Source: Luteimonas wenzhouensis
GTDB taxonomy: Bacteria; Pseudomonadota; Gammaproteobacteria; Xanthomonadales; Xanthomonadaceae
Direction of reading: 5' to 3'
DNA: 64,000 nt
NCBI RefSeq assembly: GCF_007859305.1
Contig: NZ_VOHE01000006.1
Location: 1 to 64,000 of the forward strand
Shown here in pieces: positions 47,534 through 56,466 of this stretch. Under the pieces are notes generated by a model, which was not told the origin of the DNA, did not search any database, and saw only the letters and a program-made list of their open reading frames with translations. The position numbers and the translations under genes are program-made. The first letter of the stretch is position 1, and each line of letters starts with the position of its first letter.

Positions 47534-49021
47534 CTAGCGGGTGATCGTCCGGGCGTCGTCCGTCGTGTCGACGGGGCCGCGCAGCAGGGCCAGGTCGGCG
47601 ACGAGCGCGGCGTACGCGGCCTCGCGCGCCGCGCCGTCCTGCTGGCGCAGCACCCAGGCCGGATGCACTGTGAGCAGGGCGCGGGTGCCGTCATGCAGCT
47701 CGCGCCACCGGCCGCGCTCTTCCATCAGCCGCACGCCGCGGCCGAGCAGGGCCATGGCCGCGGTCGCGCCGAGGCAGACGATCGCCTCCGGCCGCACCGC
47801 CTCGATCTCGCGCGCCAGCCAGGGGCGGCAGGCCTCGACGTGCATGGCCTCGGGATTCCGGTGCAGGCGGCGCTTGCCGCGCCGTTCGAAGCGGAAATGC
47901 TTGACCGCGTTGGTGAGGTAGAAGGTATTGCGATCCAGCCCGAGCTCGGCCAGTGCGCGGTCGAGCAGCCGGCCGGCCGGGCCGGAGAACGGGCGGCCGG
48001 TGAGGTCCTCGGTATCGCCCGGCTGTTCGCCCAGCAGCAGCACGCGCGCGTCCACCGGGCCTTCGCCGAACACCGTCTGCGTCGCCGGTTCCCACAGCGG
48101 ACAGGCGCGGCAGCCGCGTGCGGCGTCGCGCAGCGAGGGCAGGTCGGGCGTGTCCTGCAGCCGCGGCACCTCGTCGGGGCGCACGGGGACGACTTTTGCC
48201 GGCCCGGCGCGCGCGGGAATCCTGCGCCGCGGCGCCTGCGCTTCGCGCTCGGCCATCTCGTGCACGCGCGTGCCGGCCTCGCGCACCAGGGTCGGCAGCA
48301 GCTGCGCCTCGGGCAGGTGCTTCCAGTACTTCACCGGCATTTCCTGGCGCATCATCCGCGGGTTGAGCCGCGCAGGATTGAAGATGTGGGCGTAGTAGGT
48401 CCGCCACAGGTCCTCGTGCGCGTCGTCGGGTGGCGCGTCGGACGCGAGCGCGCCGTCGCCGAAGGCCAGCGCCTGGCCATCCCAGCGCGCGCTGCGGTAG
48501 GGGGTGAGGATCGCCCAGCGCATGCCGGCGAAACGGCGCGCGAAGAACGGCGCGACCCGGTCGACGATGCGGTGTTCGGGCTCGAACCAGGCGATGAAGG
48601 CGTCGCCATCGCCCGGCACGGCGCGGAAGCGCACGAAGGCCTTCATCTTGTGCGCGTCGCGGCGTACGGCCTGGGCCAGCGCCTGGGCGCGGCGCACGTC
48701 GGCATCGGCGGGGTTGGAGAGCACGGTCGGCCCGCCGTGGTTGATCCGCCACAGCAGCCGGTACAGCAGCCCGAGCCGCTGCGGGTCGCGATGGCAGAGC
48801 ACGTCCCCGGCGATGCCAAGCAGGGCGCTGGAGGCGCGCGGAATGAGGCGGGTCGTCGGCGCCCCGCGCAGGTCCGGCGCCGCCAGCAGCGCGGCGGGCG
48901 CGTTGCCGTCCTGCCAGTCGATGTCTACGGGCGGCACCCGAGCCCGCAGCGCATGGCGCGCGATGTCGCGCCAGGCGTCGAGGTCCCAGGGCGGATCGAC
49001 GCGGGCGGTCCAGCGCGCCAT
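47534..49021 (-). CDS. DUF4130-UdgX uracil-DNA-glycosylase-like fusion
   Basis: The 495-residue protein joins an N-terminal DUF4130 domain (about 1-250: LLYRLLWRINHGGP, RAQALAQAVRRDAHKMKAFV, EDLWRTYYAHIFNPARLNP) to a family-4/UdgX-type glycosylase. The latter shows RACPLWEPATQTVFGEGP, LLLGEQPGDTEDLTGRPFSG and FERRGKRRLHRNPEAMH. In UdgX the KRRIH loop His forms a covalent bond to uracil-DNA; here KRRLH is kept, with the His at residue 387. The start overlaps the stop of the radical SAM gene (ATGA). The fusion normally pairs with that partner; the pathway is not known. Confidence 0.9.
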   Translation of the reverse strand: MARWTARVDPPWDLDAWRDIARHALRARVPPVDIDWQDGNAPAALLAAPDLRGAPTTRLIPRASSALLGIAGDVLCHRDPQRLGLLYRLLWRINHGGPTVLSNPADADVRRAQALAQAVRRDAHKMKAFVRFRAVPGDGDAFIAWFEPEHRIVDRVAPFFARRFAGMRWAILTPYRSARWDGQALAFGDGALASDAPPDDAHEDLWRTYYAHIFNPARLNPRMMRQEMPVKYWKHLPEAQLLPTLVREAGTRVHEMAEREAQAPRRRIPARAGPAKVVPVRPDEVPRLQDTPDLPSLRDAARGCRACPLWEPATQTVFGEGPVDARVLLLGEQPGDTEDLTGRPFSGPAGRLLDRALAELGLDRNTFYLTNAVKHFRFERRGKRRLHRNPEAMHVEACRPWLAREIEAVRPEAIVCLGATAAMALLGRGVRLMEERGRWRELHDGTRALLTVHPAWVLRQQDGAAREAAYAALVADLALLRGPVDTTDDARTITR

Positions 49022-50295
49022 CAGGCGGCCGCGTCGAACAGCGATCCCTGCTGCGGCGGCGGCGCCAGCTTCGCGCGCAGCGCCTGCGGATCGTCGAGCG
49101 CGCGCCGCGGATGGTGGTCGGCCAGCTGCACGAAGGGCAGCAGTTTCGACAGCGGCGCACGCAGGCGGGCGAGGTCGGCCACGCGCAGGCGGCCGTGGCG
49201 GCGCGCTGCGATCACGCGCTCGACGTTGCGCAGGCCCAGGCCTGGCACGCGCAGCAGCAGTTCCTTCGCCGCGGTATTGAGATCGACCGGGAAGCGGTCG
49301 GGATGGCGCAATGCCCAGCCGAGTTTCGGATCGACATCGAGATCGAGCATGCCGTCGCCGCGGCCATCGGCGATCTCCTCGATGCGGTAGCCGTAGAAGC
49401 GCAGCAGCCAGTCGGCCTGGTACAGGCGGTGCTCGCGCTGCAGCGGCGGTGCACGCGGCGGCAACTTGCTGCTGGCGTCGGGAATCGGGCTGAAGGCCGA
49501 GTAGTAGACGCGGCGCAGCCGGTAGTTGCCGTAGAGGTTGTCGGCCATCGACAGGATGGTGCGGTCGTTGGCGCCGTCCGCGCCGACGATCATCTGCGTG
49601 CTCTGCCCGGCAGGCGAGAACCGGGGCGCACGCCGGCGTGGCGCGCCGGCGACCGTAGCGGTGCCGGTCGCCGCCTTGCGCGCCTGCTTCGATTCCTCGA
49701 TCCGCCAGCGCAGTTCGCCCATCGCGCCGCGGATGGCGGGCAGCTGCTTCTCCGGGGCGAGCGCGGCCAGGCCCTGCTCGGTGGGCAGTTCGACATTGAT
49801 CGACAGCCGGTCGGCGTAGCGGCCCGCGGCGGCCAGCAGCTCGGGGGAGGCCTCGGGAATGGTCTTGAGGTGGATGTAGCCGGCGAAGCGGTGCTCCTCG
49901 CGCAGGCGGCGCGCCACCTCCACCAGCTGCTCCATGGTGTAGTCGCCGCTGCGGATGATGCCGCTGGAGAGGAACAGGCCTTCGATGTAGTTGCGCCGGT
50001 AGAAGTCGAGGGTGAGCCGGACCACCTCGTCCACGGTGAACCGCGCGCGCGGCACGTTGCTCGACACGCGGTTCACGCAGTAGGCGCAGTCGTAGACGCA
50101 GAAGTTGGTCAGCAGGATCTTGAGCAGCGACACGCAGCGGCCATCCGGCGTGTAGCTGTGGCAGATGCCCATGCCTTCGGTGCTGCCGATGCCGCCGCTG
50201 CGCGAGGAATCGCGCCGGCCGGCGCCGCTGGAGGCGCAGGAGGCGTCGTATTTGGCGGCATCGGCCAGGATGGACAGTTTGCGGGCCGTTTCCAT
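49021..50295 (-). CDS. Radical SAM DNA modification/repair protein linked to UdgX
   Basis: The 424-residue enzyme has the SAM cluster CVYDCAYC (Cys66, Cys70, Cys73), an N-terminal GMGICHSYTPDGRCVSLLKI region, and a C-terminal helix-hairpin-helix (LLLRVPGLGLRNVERVIAAR) that should contact DNA. This is the putative radical SAM partner that always accompanies DUF4130/UdgX proteins. Whether it repairs or installs a base modification is not known. The start at 50295 is chosen because the upstream frame is non-coding. It is transcribed first, then the UdgX fusion. Confidence 0.9.
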   Translation of the reverse strand: METARKLSILADAAKYDASCASSGAGRRDSSRSGGIGSTEGMGICHSYTPDGRCVSLLKILLTNFCVYDCAYCVNRVSSNVPRARFTVDEVVRLTLDFYRRNYIEGLFLSSGIIRSGDYTMEQLVEVARRLREEHRFAGYIHLKTIPEASPELLAAAGRYADRLSINVELPTEQGLAALAPEKQLPAIRGAMGELRWRIEESKQARKAATGTATVAGAPRRRAPRFSPAGQSTQMIVGADGANDRTILSMADNLYGNYRLRRVYYSAFSPIPDASSKLPPRAPPLQREHRLYQADWLLRFYGYRIEEIADGRGDGMLDLDVDPKLGWALRHPDRFPVDLNTAAKELLLRVPGLGLRNVERVIAARRHGRLRVADLARLRAPLSKLLPFVQLADHHPRRALDDPQALRAKLAPPPQQGSLFDAAA

Positions 50296-50411
50296 CGCCG
50301 CAGGCTGGAAGCCCGCAGTCTCAGTCCGTGAGACGCCGGCGCATCGATCATGAACAGCCGGCGCCGGGCTGTTCAGCCGCGCACCCGCCCGGGTCGCGGG
50401 CTGGCCGCGCG

Positions 50412-50864
50412 CTGGCGCCGCTGCTGGAACTGCAGGCGCGGATCTCGGCGCTGCCGGCCGCGGACGGCCTGCTGGCCGAGTTCGCGAAGACGCGCGAAGG
50501 CTGGCACCTGTTCGTGTATCCCTTCGCCGGGCGTGGCGTGCACGAGGGACTGGCCGCCCTGCTGGCGCTGCGCTGGAGCCGGCTGGCACCCAACACCTTC
50601 GGCTTCGCGGTCAACGACTACGGCCTGGCGCTGACCGCGCACGCACGGACGCAAATGGACGCGGACACGCTGCGCGCGCTGCTCGACCCCGCGCAACTGT
50701 TCGACGACCTGCGCGACGGCGCCAACCTGGGCGAACTGGCGCGGCGCCAGTTCCGCGAGATCGCGCGCGTGGCCGGCCTGCTGCCGCCGTCGCTGCCGGG
50801 GCGCGCGCTGCGCAGCCTGCGTCAGCTGCAGGCCTCCGGCCGCCAGCTGCTGCGGTTGCCCTGA
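50412..50864 (+). pseudogene. Lhr-like DEXH helicase C-terminal fragment (relic)
   Basis: The frame encodes about 145 residues that match the C-terminal domain of Lhr/ligase-associated DEXH helicases: LAPLLELQARISALPAADGL, REGWHLFVYPFAGRGVHEGL, NTFGFAVNDYGLAL and RRQFREIARVAGLL. The helicase core is missing upstream. The usual end (RQLQASSGLFYDVF and about 25 more residues) is lost after QLQASGRQLL, where a premature stop occurs. Neither ligase nor nuclease partners are visible. It is a dead remnant, next to the UdgX/radical SAM pair and divergent from it. Confidence 0.7.
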
Positions 50865-51211
50865 GGTGCCGCCCGGCGGCGCGCCCGGAGCGGCATGCCT
50901 GCGGCCGCGCCCGGCCCGCGCCGTGCGTGGACGCGCATGCCGCATCCGCGTGCGGCCGAGGCCTGGGCATGGCACCAGCGGGCACGTGCCGCCAGGGCCG
51001 TCGATGCGCCGCGCGGAGCGGTCGCGCGTCGCGCCAGAGCGCATCGCTGCTGAACCCGCGCTTTCGATTGGTTCCGCACACGGGATAAAGAATCCACAAC
51101 GGAGGGATTGGCCAGGCGGCATGCGCACCCATCTCCAGGACACGCCCGGTGGCGTTGTGGCATGACGCCCCGTGGCCGACCGACTGCTCCATCCCCCAAC
51201 AGGAGACACAC
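50865..51211 (+). other. Gene-free 347-base gap with presumed omp promoter
   Basis: No gene is seen. The left part is GC-rich and might be further decayed helicase sequence, but no frame matches. The right part has an AT-richer stretch (about 51061-51095) with TTTCGA at 51062-51067 and GATAAA at 51084-51089, 16 bases apart, as a weak promoter candidate, leading to the outer-membrane protein. The 5' leader would be about 115 bases. Confidence 0.4.
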
Positions 51212-51739
51212 ATGCGTTCCAAGCTTCTTGCCACCACGCTCGCCGCCGTGCTGCTGGGCGGCGCCTCGTTCGCCCATGCCCAGGACACCGGCTGGTATGC
51301 CGGACTCGGCGTTGGCCAGTCGCTGGTCGACGAGCGCGGATACGACGACGAGGACACCGCGTTCTCGGCCTTCGGCGGCTACCAGTTCCACCGCAACTTC
51401 GCGCTCGAGGCCGGCTACACCGACCACGGCAAGCTGAAGCCGGACGGCGCCGGGCAGAACCTGGACGCGACCTCGGCGTCGCTGGCGGCGGTCGGCATCG
51501 TGCCGTTCACCGACCGCTTCTCGGGCTACGCCAAGGCGGGCATCCAGCGTTGGGACCTCAAGCGCACCTTGCCGGACCTGACCGGTACCGGCAAGGGCGA
51601 TGGCACCGATCCGCTGTACGGCCTCGGCCTGCAGTACCGCTTCACCGACGCGGTGGCGCTGCGCGGCGAGTACGTCCGCAGCGAGTTCGAGGACGCCGAC
51701 GTCGACACCGCCCAGGTGCAGGTGCGGTTCGACTTCTGA
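51212..51739 (+). CDS. OmpA/OmpX-like outer-membrane beta-barrel protein
   Basis: The 175-residue protein has a Sec signal (1-25, ending FAHAQD) and then an eight-stranded barrel of alternating residues: GWYAGLGVGQSLVDERG, AFGGYQFHRNFALEAGYTDH, SGYAKAGIQRWDLKR and GLGLQYRFTDAVALRGEYVR. It ends in QVQVRFDF, with the C-terminal Phe that the BAM machinery recognises. Family members are OmpA-type barrels without the peptidoglycan domain. AACAGGAGA precedes the ATG. It is followed by a strong terminator and is monocistronic. Confidence 0.9.
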   Translation: MRSKLLATTLAAVLLGGASFAHAQDTGWYAGLGVGQSLVDERGYDDEDTAFSAFGGYQFHRNFALEAGYTDHGKLKPDGAGQNLDATSASLAAVGIVPFTDRFSGYAKAGIQRWDLKRTLPDLTGTGKGDGTDPLYGLGLQYRFTDAVALRGEYVRSEFEDADVDTAQVQVRFDF

Positions 51740-51776
51740 TCCGCGCCACGCCGGCACGGCCGGCGACACTCCGCAC

Positions 51777-51810
51777 GGCCCGGTGCGCGCCAGCACCGGG
51801 CCCTTTTATT
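51777..51810 (+). terminator. Intrinsic terminator after the outer-membrane protein gene
   Basis: GGCCCGGTGC (51777-51786) pairs with GCACCGGGCC (51793-51802) around a 6-base loop and is followed by CTTTTATT. This is the clearest rho-independent terminator in the window. Confidence 0.9.
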
Positions 51811-51991
51811 GCCTGTCCATGGCGCCCGGACGTCGCCGGCCACGCGCGGGCCGGGGTGCCGTGCGCCGCGCCAGGTCCCCGCGATGGACCGGGCAGCCGC
51901 AACAGGGGCGGGGGTGGCCGAAGACCGACGGACACATGGCAAAGCCGCGGGGCGGGCGCAGGCGCGCGCGGCCGGGACCGCGGGTCGGGGA

Positions 51992-52939
51992 TCAGAACGG
52001 CTGTTCCGGACCCACCGGCACCACCCCGGTCGGATTGATGGTGGTGTGGCTCTGGTAATAGTGGCGCTTGATGTGGTCGAAGTGCACGGTGTCGCGGATG
52101 CCCGGCACCCCCATCATGCGCGCGGTGAAGGCATGCAGCGCGGGGTAGTCGGCGATCCGCCGCAGGTTGCACTTGAAGTGGCCGTGGTAGACCGGATCGA
52201 AGCGGATCAGGGTGGTGAACAGGCGGATGTCGGCCTCGGTCATCGCGTCGCCGACCAGCCAGTCGCGGCCCGAGAGCTGCTGCTCCAGCCAGTCGAGGGT
52301 CTCGAACAGCGGCAGCACCGCTTCCTCGTAGGCCTCCTGGGTGGTGGCGAAGCCGGCGCGGTACACGCCGTTGTTGACCGTGTGGTAGACGCGCTCGTTG
52401 ACCGTGTCGATCCGCGCGCGCAGCGGCCCGGGATAGAAGTCGCCCGGTTTCGCGCCCAGCCCGTCGTAGGCGGTGTTGAGCATGCGGATGATCTCGGACG
52501 ACTCGTTGTTGACGATGCTGTCGGTCTGCTGGTCCCACAGCAGCGGCACGGTCACGCGGCCGGTCATCCCGGGACGGGCGCGGGTGTAGAGCTGGTGCAG
52601 GTAGCGCGCACCCATCACCGGCTCGGGGCCGACGCCGGGGCCGGGCTCGAACGTCCAGCCGTGCTCGCGCATGCGCCAGTGCACCACCGACACCGGCAGC
52701 AGGTCATCGAGCCCCTTGAGCGCGCGCACGATCAGGGTGCGGTGCGCCCAGGGGCAGGCGTAGCTCACGTACAGGCGATAGCGGCCGGGTTCGGCGCGGT
52801 ATCCGCGCTGCCCGTCGGGCCCGGGGCCGCCGTCCGCGCTCAGCCAGTCGCGGAAACTGGCCTCCTCGCGCTTGAAGCGGCCGTCGCCGCTGGTGTCGTA
52901 CCACTTGTCGTGCCATTCGCCTTCGATCAACAGGCCCAT
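51992..52939 (-). CDS. Glutathionyl-hydroquinone reductase (Xi-class GST, YqjG/ECM4 type)
   Basis: The 315-residue protein has the Xi-class signature. YRLYVSYACPWAHRTLIVRA carries the catalytic Cys in CPWAHR. NNESSEIIRMLN and a C-terminal all-helical domain (VGDAMTEADIRLFTTLIRFD) also match. These enzymes reduce glutathionyl-hydroquinones with glutathione. The end, HYYQSHTTINPTGVVPVGP, is also family-specific. Start at 52939; upstream frame is antisense. It stands alone on the minus strand between an outer-membrane protein and the copper locus. Confidence 0.92.
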   Translation of the reverse strand: MGLLIEGEWHDKWYDTSGDGRFKREEASFRDWLSADGGPGPDGQRGYRAEPGRYRLYVSYACPWAHRTLIVRALKGLDDLLPVSVVHWRMREHGWTFEPGPGVGPEPVMGARYLHQLYTRARPGMTGRVTVPLLWDQQTDSIVNNESSEIIRMLNTAYDGLGAKPGDFYPGPLRARIDTVNERVYHTVNNGVYRAGFATTQEAYEEAVLPLFETLDWLEQQLSGRDWLVGDAMTEADIRLFTTLIRFDPVYHGHFKCNLRRIADYPALHAFTARMMGVPGIRDTVHFDHIKRHYYQSHTTINPTGVVPVGPEQPF

Positions 52940-53115
52940 CGGACGCCTCCTGCGCGTGCGCATGGAACAACGATGATGCCAGCCGCCGGCGGCGCGCGCG
53001 TTCACCCGTCCTGCATGCAGCCGGACTACGCGGGTCAGCGCGCGTCGTGCGCTGTCCATGCCGGTCGCGCCTGGAGTCGCGCCGACGCGCCAGGAAGCCA
53101 AGGGCGGCGTCGCCG

Positions 53116-53121
53116 TATACT
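53116..53121 (+). promoter_or_regulatory. TATACT -10 box of the DUF2946/copper locus
   Basis: TATACT matches the -10 consensus at five of six positions and lies nine bases before the DUF2946 ATG, with no ribosome site, so the mRNA is likely near-leaderless. No matching -35 is visible, so activation by a regulator is possible. Confidence 0.4.
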
Positions 53122-53130
53122 TCCGCGGCG

Positions 53131-53541
53131 ATGAGCCGCCGACCGTCCATCCGCAGGCATCTGGCCGTGCTCGCCCTGCTGGCGGCGCTGCTGGCGGCGT
53201 TGGCGCCGACGGTGAGCCGCACGCTGGCGGCCACGGCCGCGAAGGGCACGCCGATCCTGATGGAAATGTGCACGATGGCGGGCATCCAGCTGATCGATGT
53301 GTCGCCGTTCCTGGGCGCCTCCGACGGCGACCCCGCACCGTCGCCGCCGCCGACCGCGCCGATGGCGCCGGCCTGCGACTACTGTGTGCTCGCCACCCCG
53401 CTGCTGGTGGTGCTGGCGCTGCTGCTGGCCGCGCTGGCGTGGAGGCCCGCGCCGCCCGCCGATCGCCGCTACGCGCTGGCGCAACGGCCGCTGCGCAACC
53501 TGCGCGGGCTGGGCTCCCAGGCGCCACCCGTCCTGTCCTGA
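53131..53541 (+). CDS. DUF2946 family protein (copper-related)
   Basis: The 136-residue protein has an N-terminal membrane segment (HLAVLALLAALLAALAP), a cysteine pair MEMCTMAGIQ, then a second motif ACDYCVLATPLL followed by a hydrophobic stretch. This is the DUF2946 layout. The family is found next to copper TonB receptors and PCu(A)C chaperones, as here, so a role in envelope copper handling is inferred. The start at 53131 is preceded by a -10 box instead of a ribosome site. Confidence 0.78.
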   Translation: MSRRPSIRRHLAVLALLAALLAALAPTVSRTLAATAAKGTPILMEMCTMAGIQLIDVSPFLGASDGDPAPSPPPTAPMAPACDYCVLATPLLVVLALLLAALAWRPAPPADRRYALAQRPLRNLRGLGSQAPPVLS

Positions 53542-53605
53542 ACCGCACGTCCGACCGGTCCGCGCGCGGCCTTCGCGCCGCGCCTTCGTGCTTCAGGAGC
53601 AGAAC

Positions 53606-55747
53606 ATGCCGATCCCATCCCGGCGGGCGCCGCGTGCGCCGCGCCCGTGCGTGGCCGTGCTGGCCGCGCTGTCGTTGTCTGCCACCGCGTTCGCCGGGGC
53701 CGCGCCCGGGCACCGGCCGCCGCCGGACGCCAGGACGCTCGATGCCGTCGAGGTCCAGGGCCACCGCAGCCCGATCGACGCCGAACGCGCGCTCACGCCC
53801 GGCGGCGTCAGCATCGTCGACGGCGACAGCTTCCACCAACGTCCGGTCACCAACCTGGCCGACGCGCTGCGCTACGTGCCCGGCGTATGGGTCGAGAGCA
53901 GCACCGGGGGCGATGCCGTGTTCCTCTCCAGCCGCGGCTCGAACCTCGATGCCACCGGCTACGACGGCAATGGGGTCAAGCTGTTCCAGGACGGCCTGCC
54001 GGTGTCCACGGCCGACGGCAACAACCACAACCGCTTCCTCGACCCGGTGGCGGCCCGGCACGTGGTGGTCGCGCGCGGCGCCAATGCGCTGACCTACGGT
54101 GCCAGCAACCTGGGCGGCGCGATCGACTTCATCACGCCCACCGCGCGCAACAGCCCGCCGGCGCAGGCCGCGTTTGCCGCCGGCAGCCACGGGCTGTGGA
54201 GCGGACGACTGACCGCCGGCGGCGTGTCGGGCGATCTGGATGGAATGCTGACGCTCGAAGCGCTGGGCCGCGACGGCCACCGCGAACACAGCCGCCAGGA
54301 CCGCGCCGGGCTGTATGCCAACGCCGGCTGGCGCGCCACGCCCGCGCTGGAGCTGCGCCTGTTCGCCAGCTACATCGACAGCGAGGAGGAGCTGGCCGGC
54401 GGCCTGAGCCGCGCGCAGTTCGACGCCGATCCCTACCAGGCCAACCCTTCGGCGGTCAGCGGCAATTTCCAGCTCGACGTGCGCACCACGCGCCTGGCGG
54501 GCAAGGCGCAGTGGGACCCGGGCGACGGCCGGCGACTGGAGACGGGCCTGTCGTGGGAGGAGCAGCACCTGTACCACCCGATCGTCGACAAGGTGATGGT
54601 CGATTTCGACGGACCGGGGCCGATGCCGCCGGTGGAGGTGTTCAGCCTGCTCAAGATGACCGACCAGCGCACGGCCGGCGGCATGCTGCGCTACGGCGTG
54701 CGCCTCGGCGACCACGACCTGCTGGCCGGCATCGACCTGGCCGACACCCGCGAGACCGGCGGCAACCACCGCAACGACGGCGGCCGCCGCAACGGGCTGA
54801 CCGGCACCATCGACAACCGCTCCGACAGCGTGGAGCTGTTCCTGGTCGACCGCTGGCGCTTCGCGCCGGACTGGACCCTGGTCTACGGCGCCCAGGGCGT
54901 GCTCACCGGCCGAGACGTGCGCAGCACCGACATCGCCAGCGGCGCCTCGCGCCAGCTGCGCGCCGACTACGCCTCGTTCAATCCGCGGCTGGGCGTGATC
55001 CGCCGCCTGGCTCCGGGCAGCGAGGCGTTCGCAAGCCTGGGCCGCCTGTATGAAGCGCCGACGGTGTTCGAGCTGGAGGACGACGCCCGCGGCGACGGCT
55101 CCACGCTCGACGCCATGCACGGCACGGTGGTCGAGGCGGGCCTGCGCGGTGCCAGTGCACCGGACGGCGCGGCCGCGGCCTGGCACTGGGACGTGTCACT
55201 GTACTGCGCGCGCATCCGCGACGCGATCCTGTCGGTGGAAGACCCGTCGGCGCCCGGCACCAGCCTGTCGACCAACATCGCGCGCACCGTGCACGCGGGG
55301 CTGGAGGCGGCTGTCGGCGCCAGCTTCCGGCCGGGCGGCGGCGCGTACCGCATCGAGCCGCTGGTCAGCGCCACCGTCAACGCGTTCTCGTTCGACGACG
55401 ATCCGGTCTACGGCGACAACGACCTGCCGGCGGCACCCGCCTACGCCGTGCGTGGCGAGGTCATGTACCGTCATGCCAGCGGCTTCTTCGCCGGGCCCAC
55501 CTTCGACCTGGTGGGCGCGCGCCATGCGGATTTCGCCAACCGCTACCGCGTCGGCGGCTACAGTCTGCTGGGCCTGCGCCTGGGCATCGAGCGCGAGCGC
55601 TGGCAGCTGTTCGCCGAAGCGCGCAACCTCGCCGACAGGGACCACGTCGGCACGTTCAGCGTCCGCGACCGCGCCGCGCCCGGCGACGCCATCCTCCAGG
55701 CCGGCCTGCCGCGCACGCTGCACGCCGGGCTCAGGGTCCGCTTCTGA
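53606..55747 (+). CDS. TonB-dependent receptor, probable copper uptake receptor
   Basis: The 713-residue protein has a signal peptide (about 1-31), a TonB-box-like LDAVEVQGHRS, a plug (GGVSIVDGDSFHQRPVTNLA, LSSRGSNLDATGYDGNG, NALTYGASNLGGAIDFI) and a barrel ending in LHAGLRVRF. Cys and Met/His are few, so copper assignment rests on the neighbours DUF2946 and PCu(A)C, as in OprC-type loci. The CAGGAG ribosome site fixes the ATG at 53606. Siderophore uptake cannot be excluded. Confidence 0.88.
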   Translation: MPIPSRRAPRAPRPCVAVLAALSLSATAFAGAAPGHRPPPDARTLDAVEVQGHRSPIDAERALTPGGVSIVDGDSFHQRPVTNLADALRYVPGVWVESSTGGDAVFLSSRGSNLDATGYDGNGVKLFQDGLPVSTADGNNHNRFLDPVAARHVVVARGANALTYGASNLGGAIDFITPTARNSPPAQAAFAAGSHGLWSGRLTAGGVSGDLDGMLTLEALGRDGHREHSRQDRAGLYANAGWRATPALELRLFASYIDSEEELAGGLSRAQFDADPYQANPSAVSGNFQLDVRTTRLAGKAQWDPGDGRRLETGLSWEEQHLYHPIVDKVMVDFDGPGPMPPVEVFSLLKMTDQRTAGGMLRYGVRLGDHDLLAGIDLADTRETGGNHRNDGGRRNGLTGTIDNRSDSVELFLVDRWRFAPDWTLVYGAQGVLTGRDVRSTDIASGASRQLRADYASFNPRLGVIRRLAPGSEAFASLGRLYEAPTVFELEDDARGDGSTLDAMHGTVVEAGLRGASAPDGAAAAWHWDVSLYCARIRDAILSVEDPSAPGTSLSTNIARTVHAGLEAAVGASFRPGGGAYRIEPLVSATVNAFSFDDDPVYGDNDLPAAPAYAVRGEVMYRHASGFFAGPTFDLVGARHADFANRYRVGGYSLLGLRLGIERERWQLFAEARNLADRDHVGTFSVRDRAAPGDAILQAGLPRTLHAGLRVRF

Positions 55748-55830
55748 CCGCGCCGGGGCGGTGCCGGCCCGCGCTCCGGCAGCGCCCGCGACCGCAGCCA
55801 CGTTTTCCTCGAACCACTGGGAGTTGAACG

Positions 55831-56415
55831 ATGAAAACCACGATCTTCCGCGCCGCCGCCCTGGCCCTGCTGCTGGCCGGCTGCGGCCAGCACGGGCAGC
55901 AGGCTCCGCATCTGGAGGGCCAGGCGCCGGACCGGGCCACGCACGCGGACCACCCGCAGGCCGCCCGGGACGGACACGGGCAGCACGAGGGCCGGGGCCG
56001 CCACTGGCTGGCGGGCGACCTGGAGGTCTCCGCCGCCTGGTCGCGCGCCATTCCGCCGGCGGCGCCGGTGGCCGGCGGCTACCTGGCGATCCGCAACCAC
56101 GGCGGCGAGGACGACCGCCTGGTCGAGGTGCGCAGCGACGCGGCGCAGCGGGTGGAGATCCACGAGGTCCGGCACGAGGACGGCATGGCGCGCATGCGTC
56201 CGCTGCCCGACGGCCTGCCGCTGCCCGCGGGCGAAGCGGTGGAACTGCGTCCCGGCGGCTACCACCTGATGTTCATCGGCCCCGGCGATGGCTTCGTGGC
56301 CGGGCGCTCCGTAGCGGCCACCCTGGTTTTCGAGCGCGCCGGCGAGCTGGCGGTGGAGTTCGAGGTGCGGGCGATCGCCGCGCAGTCGCCCGCAGGCGGC
56401 CACGAGCACCACTAG
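55831..56415 (+). CDS. PCu(A)C copper chaperone lipoprotein
   Basis: The 194-residue protein has a lipobox (LLAGC, Cys18), a His-rich linker (HADHPQAARDGHGQHEGRG) and a PCu(A)C domain. The family copper motif H-x10-M-x21-H-x-M is nearly kept: IHEVRHEDGMARM followed 22 residues later by HLM. It has a His-rich C-terminus (HEHH). Such proteins deliver Cu(I) to cytochrome oxidase in the periplasm. It ends the copper operon and converges with the catalase gene. Confidence 0.9.
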   Translation: MKTTIFRAAALALLLAGCGQHGQQAPHLEGQAPDRATHADHPQAARDGHGQHEGRGRHWLAGDLEVSAAWSRAIPPAAPVAGGYLAIRNHGGEDDRLVEVRSDAAQRVEIHEVRHEDGMARMRPLPDGLPLPAGEAVELRPGGYHLMFIGPGDGFVAGRSVAATLVFERAGELAVEFEVRAIAAQSPAGGHEHH

Positions 56416-56425
56416 GGCCCGGCCT

Positions 56426-56448
56426 CCCCGCGGCATGGCGCCGCGGGG
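56426..56448. terminator. Bidirectional hairpin between the copper operon and catalase
   Basis: CCCCGCGGC pairs with GCCGCGGGG around the 5-base loop ATGGC. It lies in the 51-base gap between converging genes and could end both. There is no U-tract. Confidence 0.55.
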
Positions 56449-56466
56449 GGGCCTTGGCGGCCGGGC

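Noticed and set aside
51992..55186. Long minus-strand frame that would extend the GST upstream
   Set aside because: The part upstream of 52939 is antisense to the DUF2946 and TonB-receptor genes. Homology starts at MGLLIEGEWHDKWYD.
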